Of a stretch of DNA of 64,000 nt, positions 1 through 8,305 are shown piece after piece; the first letter of the stretch is position 1; each line of letters begins with the position of its first letter. Location: contig NZ_CP012670.1 of NCBI RefSeq assembly GCF_004135735.1, positions 8,014,501 to 8,078,500 on the forward strand. Reading direction: 5' to 3'. Made by a program: the position numbers and the translations under genes. This DNA comes from Sorangium cellulosum (GTDB lineage: Bacteria > Myxococcota_A > Polyangia > Polyangiales > Polyangiaceae). A model generated the notes under the pieces. It saw only the letters and a program-made list of their open reading frames with translations, ran no database searches and was not told the origin of the DNA.

Positions 1-2001
1 GCCGACCCGCTGGTCCAGGCCCTTCTGGACGACGTCGCGCCGCGCGCCGAGGTGCTGGAGCGAAGCGTCGCCCCGGACGATGTCCTCGCGGTCGCCGAGC
101 ACCTCGGTCGCGGCGTTCTTGACCACGGTGTCCTGCCGACTCCCCATCACGCGCAGCCGCTCGTCCGCGTGCACGGTCATGGCGTGATCGCGGCGGACGA
201 CCTCGTCGAGGTCCGCCTGCGCGTGGATGTGGATCCGCTCCTTGCCCGCCGCGTCCTCGAAGGAGATCTCGTTGTACCCGCGGCCGCCGGGGATCGATTG
301 GGTCCGGATCCCGCTCTGCGTCTTGCTCGCGGGCAGCAGGAAGGGTGGCGGCTGCGTGGCGTGGTAGAGCGCGCCGATCACGACGGGCTTGTCGGGATCG
401 CCGCCCTCGAACGCCACGGCCACCTCCATGCCCACCCTGGGGAAGAACTGGTGTCCGAACCCCGCGCCCGCCCACGGCTGCACGGCGCGGATCCAGCACG
501 ACGCGGTGTCGTCCTTCGTCCGGCGGCGATCCCAGTGGAACAGGACCTTGACGCGCCCCAGGGCGTCGACGTGCACGTCCTCCCCCGCGGGCCCGACGAC
601 GGTCGCCGTGATCAGCGCCTGCACCGTCCTCCGCCTGGGGCGGCGCGGGACGTAGGTGACCCCAGCCGGCACGCAGGTGAACGCGTTCGCGTAGGTCTCC
701 TCCTCGCTCGCCACGCTGCCCCGGTGCTCGACCGACGTGACGACGTGCTCCCGGTTGAAGGCGCCGATCGGGTGCTCCTCGAGCCGGAAGCGGTGGCCTG
801 GCGCGAGCGCCGCGCACAGGCTCTGCCCCTCGGCGCTCATGCGCTTGCGCGACGTCTGGCGGCGGATCCGGCGGGCCACCTCGTCGACGTCCTTCCAGTC
901 GGGAAAGAGGAAGTGCCCGTCGTGCTCGTACGTCTCCAGGGCGCGGCGGAAGACGAGCCGCCGGAGCGCCGCGGCGGCCTGATCGAGGACGCCGGAGGCG
1001 GGCTCCTCGTCCTCGTCGCGGCTGACGAGCGTCGCGTTCGGGCGCTCGGGATCGTACTCGCGGTACTCGGCGACGTCGGAGCGGACCCGCCGCACCCCCT
1101 CGAACGCCGTGACCTTGTTGGCGCGCTCGGTCACGAGGCCGAGCGTCGAGAGGTAAACCAGCGGCGGCGCGCCGAGGCCGACCGTGACCGGCCCCAGCGA
1201 CGCCTGCGTCGGCAGGTCGAGCGCGGCCGCCGCCCCCTCGACGGCTCCATGGAGGCCGTCCGACGCGATGGCCGGGTACGTCGACGCGTCGTCGCCGAAG
1301 ACGATCGTCTCCTCGGGGTACACGATGCCGACGGCCGCGGCCTGCACGAACGCCGCGACATCGGCGGCCGGCGCCGGGGCGGCGAGCGCCGCGACCGCGG
1401 TGTGGACGAACGCCTCGACGCTCGCCGCGGGGGCAGCGAAGCGGTAGAAGATGCCCGCCTCGGCGAGCAGGCGGCTCACGAAGGCGAGGTCGCTCTCCTC
1501 GTATTGCGTGATGTACGCCCTGACGGGGTACTCGCGGGTGAGCTCCCAGCGCGTGGACATGCCCGCGCCGCGCAGGACGTGATCGACCACCTGATCGACG
1601 CGCTGGTTCTGGAAGATGCGCGAGCCGCGCTGGTGCCGCAGCAGCGCGATCGCGGGCACGAGGCGGAAGGTGTACTGCGCCGCGTCGTGGTGCGGGCGCA
1701 CGCCCTGCGAGCGCACCGCCGCCACGACCCCGGGGATCACGCGCGCGGGGCCGCCGACGCGGAGGACGAGCACGGCGCGCTGGCCGAGCGCGAGGCGCTC
1801 CAGATCCTCGCCGACCAGCGCGCGGGAGGTGACCGTGATCTGGAACGAGTACGGCTTGCTGAGCGCCTCTCGCCCGCGGATCGCATGCACGCGGAAGTGG
1901 CCCGGTGGAAAGGGGAAAGCCGAGAAGAGGTACGGCGTGTCGCTCGGGTCGGTGCGCCCGGGCAGCCGGACGTCGGCCGAGAGGGAGGCCTGGAAGGTCA
2001 T
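1..2001 (-). CDS. vgrG: Type VI secretion tip protein VgrG (partial, runs off left edge)
   Basis: VgrG forms the trimeric spike at the tip of the type VI secretion needle. The first 667 codons are present and the gene continues beyond the window start. The N-terminal gp27-like half contains the typical stretches QYEESDLAFVSRLLAEAG and GIFYRF. The central OB-fold part reads GRVKVLFHWDRR, SCWIRAVQPWAGAGFG and FFPRVGMEVAVAFEGGDPDKP, a near-textbook VgrG core. It is followed by SKTQSGIRTQS and YNEISFEDAAGKERIHIHAQ, which opens the beta-helical needle. The ATG at 2001 is preceded by AAGGA. No other T6SS gene lies in the window, so any cognate effector would be to the left. The upstream flank is a tandem-repeat array. 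Confidence 0.93.
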   Translation of the reverse strand, partial: MTFQASLSADVRLPGRTDPSDTPYLFSAFPFPPGHFRVHAIRGREALSKPYSFQITVTSRALVGEDLERLALGQRAVLVLRVGGPARVIPGVVAAVRSQGVRPHHDAAQYTFRLVPAIALLRHQRGSRIFQNQRVDQVVDHVLRGAGMSTRWELTREYPVRAYITQYEESDLAFVSRLLAEAGIFYRFAAPAASVEAFVHTAVAALAAPAPAADVAAFVQAAAVGIVYPEETIVFGDDASTYPAIASDGLHGAVEGAAAALDLPTQASLGPVTVGLGAPPLVYLSTLGLVTERANKVTAFEGVRRVRSDVAEYREYDPERPNATLVSRDEDEEPASGVLDQAAAALRRLVFRRALETYEHDGHFLFPDWKDVDEVARRIRRQTSRKRMSAEGQSLCAALAPGHRFRLEEHPIGAFNREHVVTSVEHRGSVASEEETYANAFTCVPAGVTYVPRRPRRRTVQALITATVVGPAGEDVHVDALGRVKVLFHWDRRRTKDDTASCWIRAVQPWAGAGFGHQFFPRVGMEVAVAFEGGDPDKPVVIGALYHATQPPPFLLPASKTQSGIRTQSIPGGRGYNEISFEDAAGKERIHIHAQADLDEVVRRDHAMTVHADERLRVMGSRQDTVVKNAATEVLGDREDIVRGDASLQHLGARRDVVQKGLDQRVG

Positions 2002-2117
2002 GGGGTCCTTGCGTGCGTCATCGTGGCTCCAGGCTGGCTCGATCCCGCTGCAGCCGGCCGCGCAGGAGCCGGAGTACCCGAAAGCCTAGAGCAACTCGTT
2101 CCCGTCAGGCCAGCCGG

Positions 2118-2472
2118 TGGGCCGGTCACCTCAACCTGGCCGGTCACCTCAACCTGGGTCCGGCCACCTCAACCTGGGCCGGTCACCTCAACCTGGGTCC
2201 GGCCACCTCAACCTGGGTCCGGCCACCTCAACCTGGGTCGGGTCCGGCCACCTCAACCTGGGTCGGGTCCGGCCACCTCAACCTGGGTCGGGTCCGGCCA
2301 CCTCAACCTGGGTCGGGTCCGGCCGGGTCGGGTCCGGTCACCTCAACCTGGGTCGGGTCCGGTCACCTCAACCTGGGTCGGGTCCGGTCACCTCAACCTG
2401 GGTCGGGTCCGGCCACCTCAACCTGGGTCGGGTCCGGCCACCTCAACCTGGGTCGGGTCCGGCCCCCCCCGG
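2118..2472. repeat. Intergenic tandem array with core CACCTCAACCTGG (14 copies)
   Basis: Fourteen copies of the core CACCTCAACCTGG, all in one orientation, fill the gap between the 3' end of the Rieske gene and the start of vgrG. The distance between cores changes along the array, from about 18 to 20 to 25 bp, through short spacers such as GGTCGGGTCCGG. The core is constant while the spacers vary. Two other arrays in the window share CCTCAACCT. No coding role is supported: open frames across it are Pro/Gly/Ser repeats. Confidence 0.92.
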
Positions 2473-2473
2473 C

Positions 2474-3526
2474 TCACCCTGCCGCGACGGGCAGCCGGCG
2501 CGGCGCCTCGGCGCGCGGCGCCTTGAGCCGCGCCCGCCGCAGCTTGTGCCAGGCGAGGATCCCCGCGTCGGCCCGCACGAAGCGGCACGCGTCCAGGTCG
2601 GGCTCGAGCGGCTCCGACGACGCGAGCATCCGCTCGTCCCCCGGCTGGATCAGCCGGAGCTCCAGCATCACGGCGAGCCAGGCCACGAGCCGCCCGAGCA
2701 CCGGGATCGGCACGTAGTACCGCCCCAGGATCGCGGTCCGCCTCGCATCGATCGGCGCGCACGCCGCCACGCCCAGCGCGCGCCCCCCGAACGACAGGCA
2801 GAGCACGCCGGGGAAGCACACCTCCATCGTGAACTTCCACCCCCGGCGCCCGTCCCAGGGCCTCCCGTCGTCGTGGCGGAGCACCCCTTCGGTGTGGATG
2901 GAGTCGCCCTCGGTGCGGACCTCGTAGGGGTCGAGCAGCGCGCCGACCCCGACGGCCCACGGCCGATGCGCGAACGGCAGGTGGTGGATGTCGAGCATGC
3001 CCTCCATCGCGCGCGCGAACGGCACGTCCCACTCCATCGTCGCCGTGTGGGCGTGCCGCTCATCGGGCGGCAGGCCGTCGAACCAGGGCACCGGGGGCAG
3101 CTCGGCCGGGCGCTCGCCCCAGAAGAGCCACACGAGGCCGCGGTGCTCGCGCACCTCGAAGCGGCTCAACGCGAGCGCGTCGCGCGCGCGCCCGGCGTCG
3201 CCGTCGCCCGCCGGCCCCGGCACCCGCGCGGCGCGGCCCTCGCAGGGGATGGCGACGCAGCGTCCGTCCGCGGCGAACCTGAAGCCGTGGTACGGGCACT
3301 CGATCGCGCCGTCCACGACGCGCCCCAGGCCGAGGTCTGCGCCGCGGTGCGGGCAGCGCGCCCGCGCCGCGACCAGGGCGCCGCGCTCGTCGCGGAACAG
3401 CACGATGCGCGCGCCGAAGCGCTCGACGGTGACCGGCCGCTTGCCCACGGTCGACGCGTCCGCGATGATGTACCAGGCGCCCTCGATGAACGAGCCGCGC
3501 CCCTCCTCGATGCCGTGCTCTCGCAT
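2474..3526 (-). CDS. Rieske [2Fe-2S] mononuclear iron oxygenase
   Basis: This is a predicted ring-hydroxylating or pheophorbide-a-oxygenase-like enzyme of about 350 residues. The Rieske cluster ligands are C58-x-H60 (CPHRG) and C77-x2-H80 (CPYHG). The mononuclear iron site matches D-x2-H-x4-H at D179, H182 and H187 in LDIHHLPFAH. A hydrophobic segment near residues 260-290 (VLGRLVAWLAVMLEL) may touch the membrane. The ATG at 3526 is chosen because GGAGGA lies 7 nt upstream; a longer open frame to 3595 has no such site. The gene is divergent from an AraC-type regulator, which suggests local control. The substrate is unknown, and the electron-transfer partner is not encoded nearby. Confidence 0.88.
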   Translation of the reverse strand: MREHGIEEGRGSFIEGAWYIIADASTVGKRPVTVERFGARIVLFRDERGALVAARARCPHRGADLGLGRVVDGAIECPYHGFRFAADGRCVAIPCEGRAARVPGPAGDGDAGRARDALALSRFEVREHRGLVWLFWGERPAELPPVPWFDGLPPDERHAHTATMEWDVPFARAMEGMLDIHHLPFAHRPWAVGVGALLDPYEVRTEGDSIHTEGVLRHDDGRPWDGRRGWKFTMEVCFPGVLCLSFGGRALGVAACAPIDARRTAILGRYYVPIPVLGRLVAWLAVMLELRLIQPGDERMLASSEPLEPDLDACRFVRADAGILAWHKLRRARLKAPRAEAPRRLPVAAG

Positions 3527-3576
3527 GACGTTCCTCCGATTGCCCGGCAACGTGGGGCGCGCGCGGCGGGGAGGCA

Positions 3577-4701
3577 GTGACCGCGCGCGCCACAAGGGCT
3601 GACCCGCGGCGCCAGGCGGCCGCGGGCGCCACGACGGCTGCCCCTCGGCGCCAGGCGGCCGGGGCGCTGGCGCGCGCGCCGACGATCTGGGCCCGCGTGG
3701 CCGGCCAGCTCGCGGATCACGCCGCGCGGCGCGGGGCGGACCGGGCGGCGCTGCTCGAGGCCGCGGGGCTCGCGCCCGCGGCGCTCGCCGATCCCGACGC
3801 GCGCGTGCCGCTCACGGCGTTCTATGCCCTGATCGAGGCGGCCGTGGCGGCCACGTCCGATCCGCACTTCGGCCTCGATTTCGCGGGGCGCTTGCGGCCG
3901 GAGCACTTCGACGCGCTCGGCTTCCTGGCCATGACGAGCCCCACGCTGGGCGAGGCGTTCCGCCGGATGCTCCGCTACCAGCAGCTCTGGAACGAGGGCG
4001 AGCGGTACACGCTGGAGCTCCGCGGGGCGCACGTGCACCTCGGGTTCACGCCGTTCGGGCCCGAGCGGCCGGCCCACGGGCAGATGGCGGAGATGTTCGC
4101 GCTCGACGTGCTCGTCAACGCGGGGCGGATGTGCGGCGACCCGCTCCCGGCGGCCCTGGTGCGGTTCCGCCACGCGCCGGCGGGCGATCCCGGCCAGAAG
4201 GAGCGGCAGCTCGGCGCGCGGCTCCTGTTCGAGGCGCCGGTGACCGAGCTGGTGGTGCCGGCGGAGGTGCTGGACCGGCCGCTGCCGCACGCGAACGAGG
4301 CGCTCGCCGGCTTCCTGGAGCGCCAGGTGGGCGCCATGACGGCGAGGCTGCCGGGGGCGGCGTCGTCCGCGGTCGCGGACCGCGTGCGGGCGGCGCTCGG
4401 GGAGCGGCTGCGCGAGGGGGCCGACCTGCCGGCGCTCGCGGCGCGGCTGCGGATGAGCCCGCGCACGCTCCAGCGCCGCCTGGGCGACGAGGGGACGTCG
4501 CTCCATGCGCTGCTCGACGAGGTGCGGCGCGGGCGCGCGGCGGCGCTGCTGGAGGCGAACATGGCGATCGGGGAGGTCGCGTACCTGCTGGGCTACTCCG
4601 AGGCGAGCGCGTTCCACCGGGCGTTCCGGCGCTGGACCGGGATGACGCCGGAGGCGTTCCGCGCCCGGGCCCGGGGGGGGCGGGCGGCGTCCGGGGAGTG
4701 A
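3577..4701 (+). CDS. AraC-family transcriptional regulator (arabinose-binding-like N-domain)
   Basis: This is a DNA-binding regulator. The middle region (about residues 50-240) resembles the AraC_binding/Arabinose_bd domain of OruR/ArgR-like regulators, with blocks such as FGLDFAGRLRPEHFDALGFL. The C-terminal AraC HTH lies at about residues 285-370, with LAARLRMSPRTLQRRL as the first helix-turn-helix and VAYLLGYSEASAFHRAFRRW as the conserved second half. The GTG at 3577 has GGGGAGG only 2 nt upstream. The Ala/Arg-rich first 35 residues are unlike the family, so the true start may lie nearer 3690. It shares a 50-bp divergent promoter region with the Rieske oxygenase gene, its likely target. 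Confidence 0.88.
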   Translation: MTARATRADPRRQAAAGATTAAPRRQAAGALARAPTIWARVAGQLADHAARRGADRAALLEAAGLAPAALADPDARVPLTAFYALIEAAVAATSDPHFGLDFAGRLRPEHFDALGFLAMTSPTLGEAFRRMLRYQQLWNEGERYTLELRGAHVHLGFTPFGPERPAHGQMAEMFALDVLVNAGRMCGDPLPAALVRFRHAPAGDPGQKERQLGARLLFEAPVTELVVPAEVLDRPLPHANEALAGFLERQVGAMTARLPGAASSAVADRVRAALGERLREGADLPALAARLRMSPRTLQRRLGDEGTSLHALLDEVRRGRAAALLEANMAIGEVAYLLGYSEASAFHRAFRRWTGMTPEAFRARARGGRAASGE

Positions 4702-4894
4702 GCGAGCGCCGCGCGCCGCGGGGAGAACACCCCTGTCGAGCTCGAATGCGCGAGACGCCCATCGATGAAACGCCGCGGCCGGGCGTCGACGGGCCGCCGA
4801 GAGCGGCGTGCTCCGGGCTGCGCGCGCGCCCTGGCGTGGCTATGCTGCCCGCTCTCTATCCTGACTTGCTGGATGGATGACTTCGGAGGACGAC

Positions 4895-5641
4895 ATGAAA
4901 AGTTCGAGCTGGCAGGGCGGAAAAGGGGTGATTGCCGGCGGGGCGCTCGCCGCGACGGCGCTGCTCCTCGGCGCCGCGGCGGACGCGGCGACGAGCCAGA
5001 AGCTCCGGTACCGGTTCGATTCGGTGTCCGATCCGGTGACCACGGTGATCGACGACAGCGGAAAGGGCCACACGGGCACGGTTCAGACCGCCAATGGCGG
5101 TGAGGTGGTGCCCGTCGCCGGCGCCGACGGCCTCGGCGTGCAGTTCCCGGAGGTGTGCGCCGGCGCCGGATGCCCGCTCGCCGTCATCACCGCCGCGGAC
5201 GCCGCCTCCCTGAACCCGGGCACCGCCCCGTTCACGTTCGGGGCCAGGGTCCGCCTCACCCTCGACGATCTGAGCGCCGACCACGGGTCCAACCTCGTGC
5301 AGAAGGGGCTCTACGACACCGCCCAGTGGAAGCTGCAGATCGACGACGCCGCGACCGGCAAGCCGAGCTGCGTGGTGCGCACCGAGAACGGCGCCGACGC
5401 GATCAAGGTCAAGTCGCCGGTGGGGGTGGCCGACGGCGCCTGGCACAAGGTCTCCTGTCGGCGCACGAGCTCGGAGCTCATCCTCCTCATCGACAACGTC
5501 CCCCAGAACAGCAAGCCGATCGCCGCGAGCTACGACATCAGCCCCACCGGCGAGGAGGTCAGCATCGGCGCCAAGAGCGCCGGCAACAACAACGACCAGT
5601 ACCACGGCGCCCTCGACGACGTGTACTTCAACCTCGACTGA
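4895..5641 (+). CDS. Exported LamG/concanavalin-like domain protein
   Basis: This is a secreted protein of 248 residues. A signal peptide (GVIAGGALAATALLLGAAADA) is followed by one LamG-like beta-sandwich. Typical marks are YRFDS near the mature N-terminus, APFTFGARVRL, DGAWHKVSCRR, LILLIDN and a final LDDVYFNLD. Such domains bind carbohydrate or protein ligands at the cell surface; no catalytic domain is attached. The ATG at 4895 has GGAGG 7 nt upstream, which decides against the earlier ATG at 4877. It is convergent with the RCC1-like gene. Confidence 0.8.
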   Translation: MKSSSWQGGKGVIAGGALAATALLLGAAADAATSQKLRYRFDSVSDPVTTVIDDSGKGHTGTVQTANGGEVVPVAGADGLGVQFPEVCAGAGCPLAVITAADAASLNPGTAPFTFGARVRLTLDDLSADHGSNLVQKGLYDTAQWKLQIDDAATGKPSCVVRTENGADAIKVKSPVGVADGAWHKVSCRRTSSELILLIDNVPQNSKPIAASYDISPTGEEVSIGAKSAGNNNDQYHGALDDVYFNLD

Positions 5642-5709
5642 GCTCCTCCGTCGCGAAAGGCCGCGCGGCGGACACGAGCACGGCTCCCCCGGGGCCGGCG
5701 CACGGCCTC

Positions 5710-6543
5710 TCACGGCCACAGGACGGGCACGGGCACCGACGAGCTCTCCGTTGTCCCGGTCCCCAGCCGCCCATCCTCCCCGTAACCCCAGCATTGCAGC
5801 ACGTTCGTCTCCGAAAGCCCGCAGGAGAAGCCGTCCCCGAGGCCCAGCTTCTGCATTCCGCTCAGGCCTGTGTATGTCGGGACGAGCTCGCTGATGGGGA
5901 TTCCGTTGCCGTATTGCCCCACGTCGTTGCTGCCCCACATGAAGACGCGACCGGCGACGAGCGCGGCAGAATGCATGTAGCCTGCGTAGACGGATCCGAC
6001 GTTCCTCAGATCCAGGGGCGCGGGCTCCTCCTGAGCTTCCGAGCCGTCCGCGCCGATACCCAGCACACCATAGGCATTGCTGCCCCAGCAGTAAGTGCCG
6101 ATGGAGGTCACGGCGCACGTGTGAGCACGCCCGCAGCTCACGCTCCTCACGTCGATCAGCGACGAGACCCAGCGGGGTGAATGAGAAGCCCCCCCGGCAG
6201 GCCGGCCGAGCTGCCCCGACTGGTTGCGCCCCCAGCAGTACAAGCGGCCTCCTGACACGACGGCACAGACGTGCGCGGTCCCCACCGACACCTGAGACAC
6301 AGGCGCATCGTCAACCCGTATCTCGACGGGCGAGCTCGATCGGATCAGCGTGTCATCCGCGAGCTGACCTTCGAAGCCTCTCCCCCAGCAGAAGAGCCGG
6401 CCGCTCCTGTCGATCGCGCACGTGGTCGCGCCGCCCGCCGCGATCTGGTGGATGTCTTCGATGCTGACCTTCCCGGGTGATTTTCTCGGCGTGGTACCGT
6501 CGAGGCCGAGCTGGCCAACCGCGTTGCTCCCCCAGCAGTGCAC
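5710..6543 (-). pseudogene. RCC1-repeat protein, 5'-truncated
   Basis: The reading frame encodes at least five RCC1-type beta-propeller blades with the repeated signatures CWGSNAVGQLG, CWGRGFEGQL, CWGRNQSGQLG, CWGSNAYGVLG and CWGYGEDGRLG. Each is preceded by a Cys-containing strand (TCAID, VCAVV, TCAVT). Such proteins in myxobacteria are normally exported. Here the frame upstream of the first blade is closed by a TGA just before ALLSDGTVHCWG (about 6570), so there is no signal peptide and a seven-bladed propeller cannot be complete. The GTG at 6543 lies inside a blade and is an unlikely natural start. The most likely reading is a truncated, non-functional copy; a sequencing frameshift is the alternative. 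Confidence 0.65.
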
Positions 6544-6574
6544 GGTGCCGTCCGAGAGGAGCGCTCAAGCACCA

Positions 6575-7015
6575 TCACGGCCCCGCGCGGTCCGCCTATC
6601 GGTCGATCTCAACCACGATGTTGACCAACGCGGGCCCTGGGCTGCGCCGGCGCGGGCCCGGGATTTGCGTGAGGAGATCCGCGCGCGTGGCGTCGAGAGT
6701 CGGTTCGTCCGGGGTGGCAAGACGGCACGACAGGTCACCCCACCCAGGCTCCAGCGACCTGGGCGCATCTCACCTTCGCAACGCCAGTGAATCGAAATAC
6801 CAAACTTCACGAACTGCTGTTTCCATGGCAGCCCAATGGCATCATTTCTTGCTCAGGCACCGGCCGGCCGAGCTCTGTCAGCTATGCTTCCGGCGAACCA
6901 TGGGCATCAGGAAACGGAACGCGCCGGACGTGTGCGCTCCGGAAGCCTCACGCCGTTTCAATGGCCCCGGCGCTGGCAGCAGGGCGCCAGCGCGCTCTGA
7001 CGGAGGACACATACC
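6575..7015. other. Intergenic region with no recognisable gene
   Basis: About 440 bp lie between the broken start of the RCC1-like gene and the VWA lipoprotein gene. Open frames on both strands lack family resemblance and ribosome-binding sites. The region may hold the lost 5' end of the RCC1 gene in decayed form and the promoter of the VWA gene. No clear promoter boxes are visible. Confidence 0.5.
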
Positions 7016-8176
7016 ATGAAATTGCTCATACTCGCCGTCTCTGTGGTGGCAGCAGGCGCGCTCGGACTCGCGTGCGGGAGCAGCGGTGCTGCCAATGGCG
7101 ACAGCAGTTCTCAGGATTCAGGCAATGGAAGTGCGGGTGAAGGCGGCTCGCCGAGCTTCGGCGGCGGGGGCCATGGCGGCCCGTCGGGCGGAGGCGAGAC
7201 GTGCGCCTCCCAGACGGCCAGGGCCGATCTCGAACCCGTCTACCTGGCCTTCGCGTTCGACGTATCGGGCAGCATGGGCGAGGCCGACCGCCCCTGGCAC
7301 GATCAGTCGCTGAAGTGGGATCCCGTGGTCAAGGCCACGAAGCAGTTCTTCAACGACCCGCTGTCCCGGGGGATCTCGGCATCCCTCACGTTCTTCCCCA
7401 GCGACCACGAGGACAACGACCTGAAATGCTTGGCCGAGACCTACACGACCCCGGATGTCGCGATGACGCCGCTGCCTTCTCCGGCCTTCGCCGACGCGCT
7501 CGACGAGATGACGGAGGAGAGCGAGCGGGAATGGCGCGGCGGTACGCCCACGCCGTTCGTGATGCACGGGACGATCTCGCTGATCGAGGCGCTGCGGCGG
7601 GCCACGCCCGGGAGGTACGCCATCGTCCTCGTCACGGATGGTTATCCGCAGGGCTGCGGCGAGCGGAACAACAGGATCTCGCGCGTGGTGGACGAGGCGA
7701 GAGCGGCGCTCGCGAAGGACATCCCGACCTACGTCATCGGGGTCGCCAACCCCCCGTTCCCTGACGCGCCGGAGACCGTCGCGGACATGGACCAGGTCGC
7801 CGTGGCGGGCGGAACGGAGCACGTCTACCTGATCGACACCGGCAACCCGGAGTCCACCACGGCCGCGTTCAAGGCCGCCGTCGACGCGATCCGCGGCGCC
7901 TCGGTCTCCTGCACCGTCGAGATCCCGCCGGCCCCCGACGGGAGGAGCTTCGACGCGCAGAAGGTCCGCGTGACGTACCGGAGCGGCGACGGCGAGCCGA
8001 CCGCGCTCACGTACGACCAGGGCTGCGCGACCCAGCGCGCGTGGCGCTACGACAGCCCCGAGGACCCGACCGCCATCGTGCTCTGCGAGAGCACGTGCGC
8101 CGCGATCCAGGCAGATCCGGAGGCGGCCCTGGGGGTCGACTTCACCTGCGAGGACGTGATCGTCATCCCGCGCTGA
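7016..8176 (+). CDS. VWA-domain lipoprotein
   Basis: This is a predicted outer-surface or periplasmic lipoprotein of 386 residues. A signal peptide ends in the lipobox LGLAC (Cys20), followed by a Ser/Gly-rich linker to about residue 62. The von Willebrand A domain starts with the MIDAS motif DVSGSM (Asp82) and continues with a TPTPF Thr loop and YAIVLVTDGYP, so a metal-dependent adhesion site appears intact. The C-terminal 120 residues contain paired cysteines (SCTVEI, QGCAT, LCESTCA, FTCED) typical of an exported disulfide-bonded domain. GGAGG lies 9 nt before the ATG. The ligand is unknown; related genes are common in myxobacterial genomes. Confidence 0.87.
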   Translation: MKLLILAVSVVAAGALGLACGSSGAANGDSSSQDSGNGSAGEGGSPSFGGGGHGGPSGGGETCASQTARADLEPVYLAFAFDVSGSMGEADRPWHDQSLKWDPVVKATKQFFNDPLSRGISASLTFFPSDHEDNDLKCLAETYTTPDVAMTPLPSPAFADALDEMTEESEREWRGGTPTPFVMHGTISLIEALRRATPGRYAIVLVTDGYPQGCGERNNRISRVVDEARAALAKDIPTYVIGVANPPFPDAPETVADMDQVAVAGGTEHVYLIDTGNPESTTAAFKAAVDAIRGASVSCTVEIPPAPDGRSFDAQKVRVTYRSGDGEPTALTYDQGCATQRAWRYDSPEDPTAIVLCESTCAAIQADPEAALGVDFTCEDVIVIPR

Positions 8177-8230
8177 TCGATGGGAATCGACCGGCGGCCC
8201 CGCCGGGCGCGGCGGCGCCGGAAACGAGGA

Positions 8231-8248
8231 AGGCCCCGCGCGGGGCCT
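8231..8248. terminator. Perfect 18-bp palindrome between convergent genes
   Basis: AGGCCCCGCGCGGGGCCT is a perfect palindrome placed 54 bp after the VWA stop and 58 bp after the convergent GH5 stop. It can form a strong GC hairpin from either strand, so a bidirectional terminator is the simplest reading. There is no T-tract. Confidence 0.6.
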
Positions 8249-8299
8249 CCCTTCACCTACCCGCGCAGCGGAGTCCCTTCACCTACCCGCGCAGCGGAG
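8248..8299. repeat. 26-bp direct tandem duplication
   Basis: Two exact 26-bp copies (8248-8273 and 8274-8299), each beginning TCCCTTCACCTACCC and ending GCAGCGGAG, lie directly beside the palindrome. They end 6 bp short of the GH5 stop codon. A similar 26-bp two-copy duplication of unrelated sequence occurs at 29882-29933. Confidence 0.9.
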
Positions 8300-8305
8300 A
8301 CCGCA

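Noticed and set aside
52..2526. Long plus-strand open frame (824 codons)
   Set aside because: It is antisense to vgrG and ends in Pro/Gly repeats from the array. Vgr motifs on the minus strand are unambiguous.
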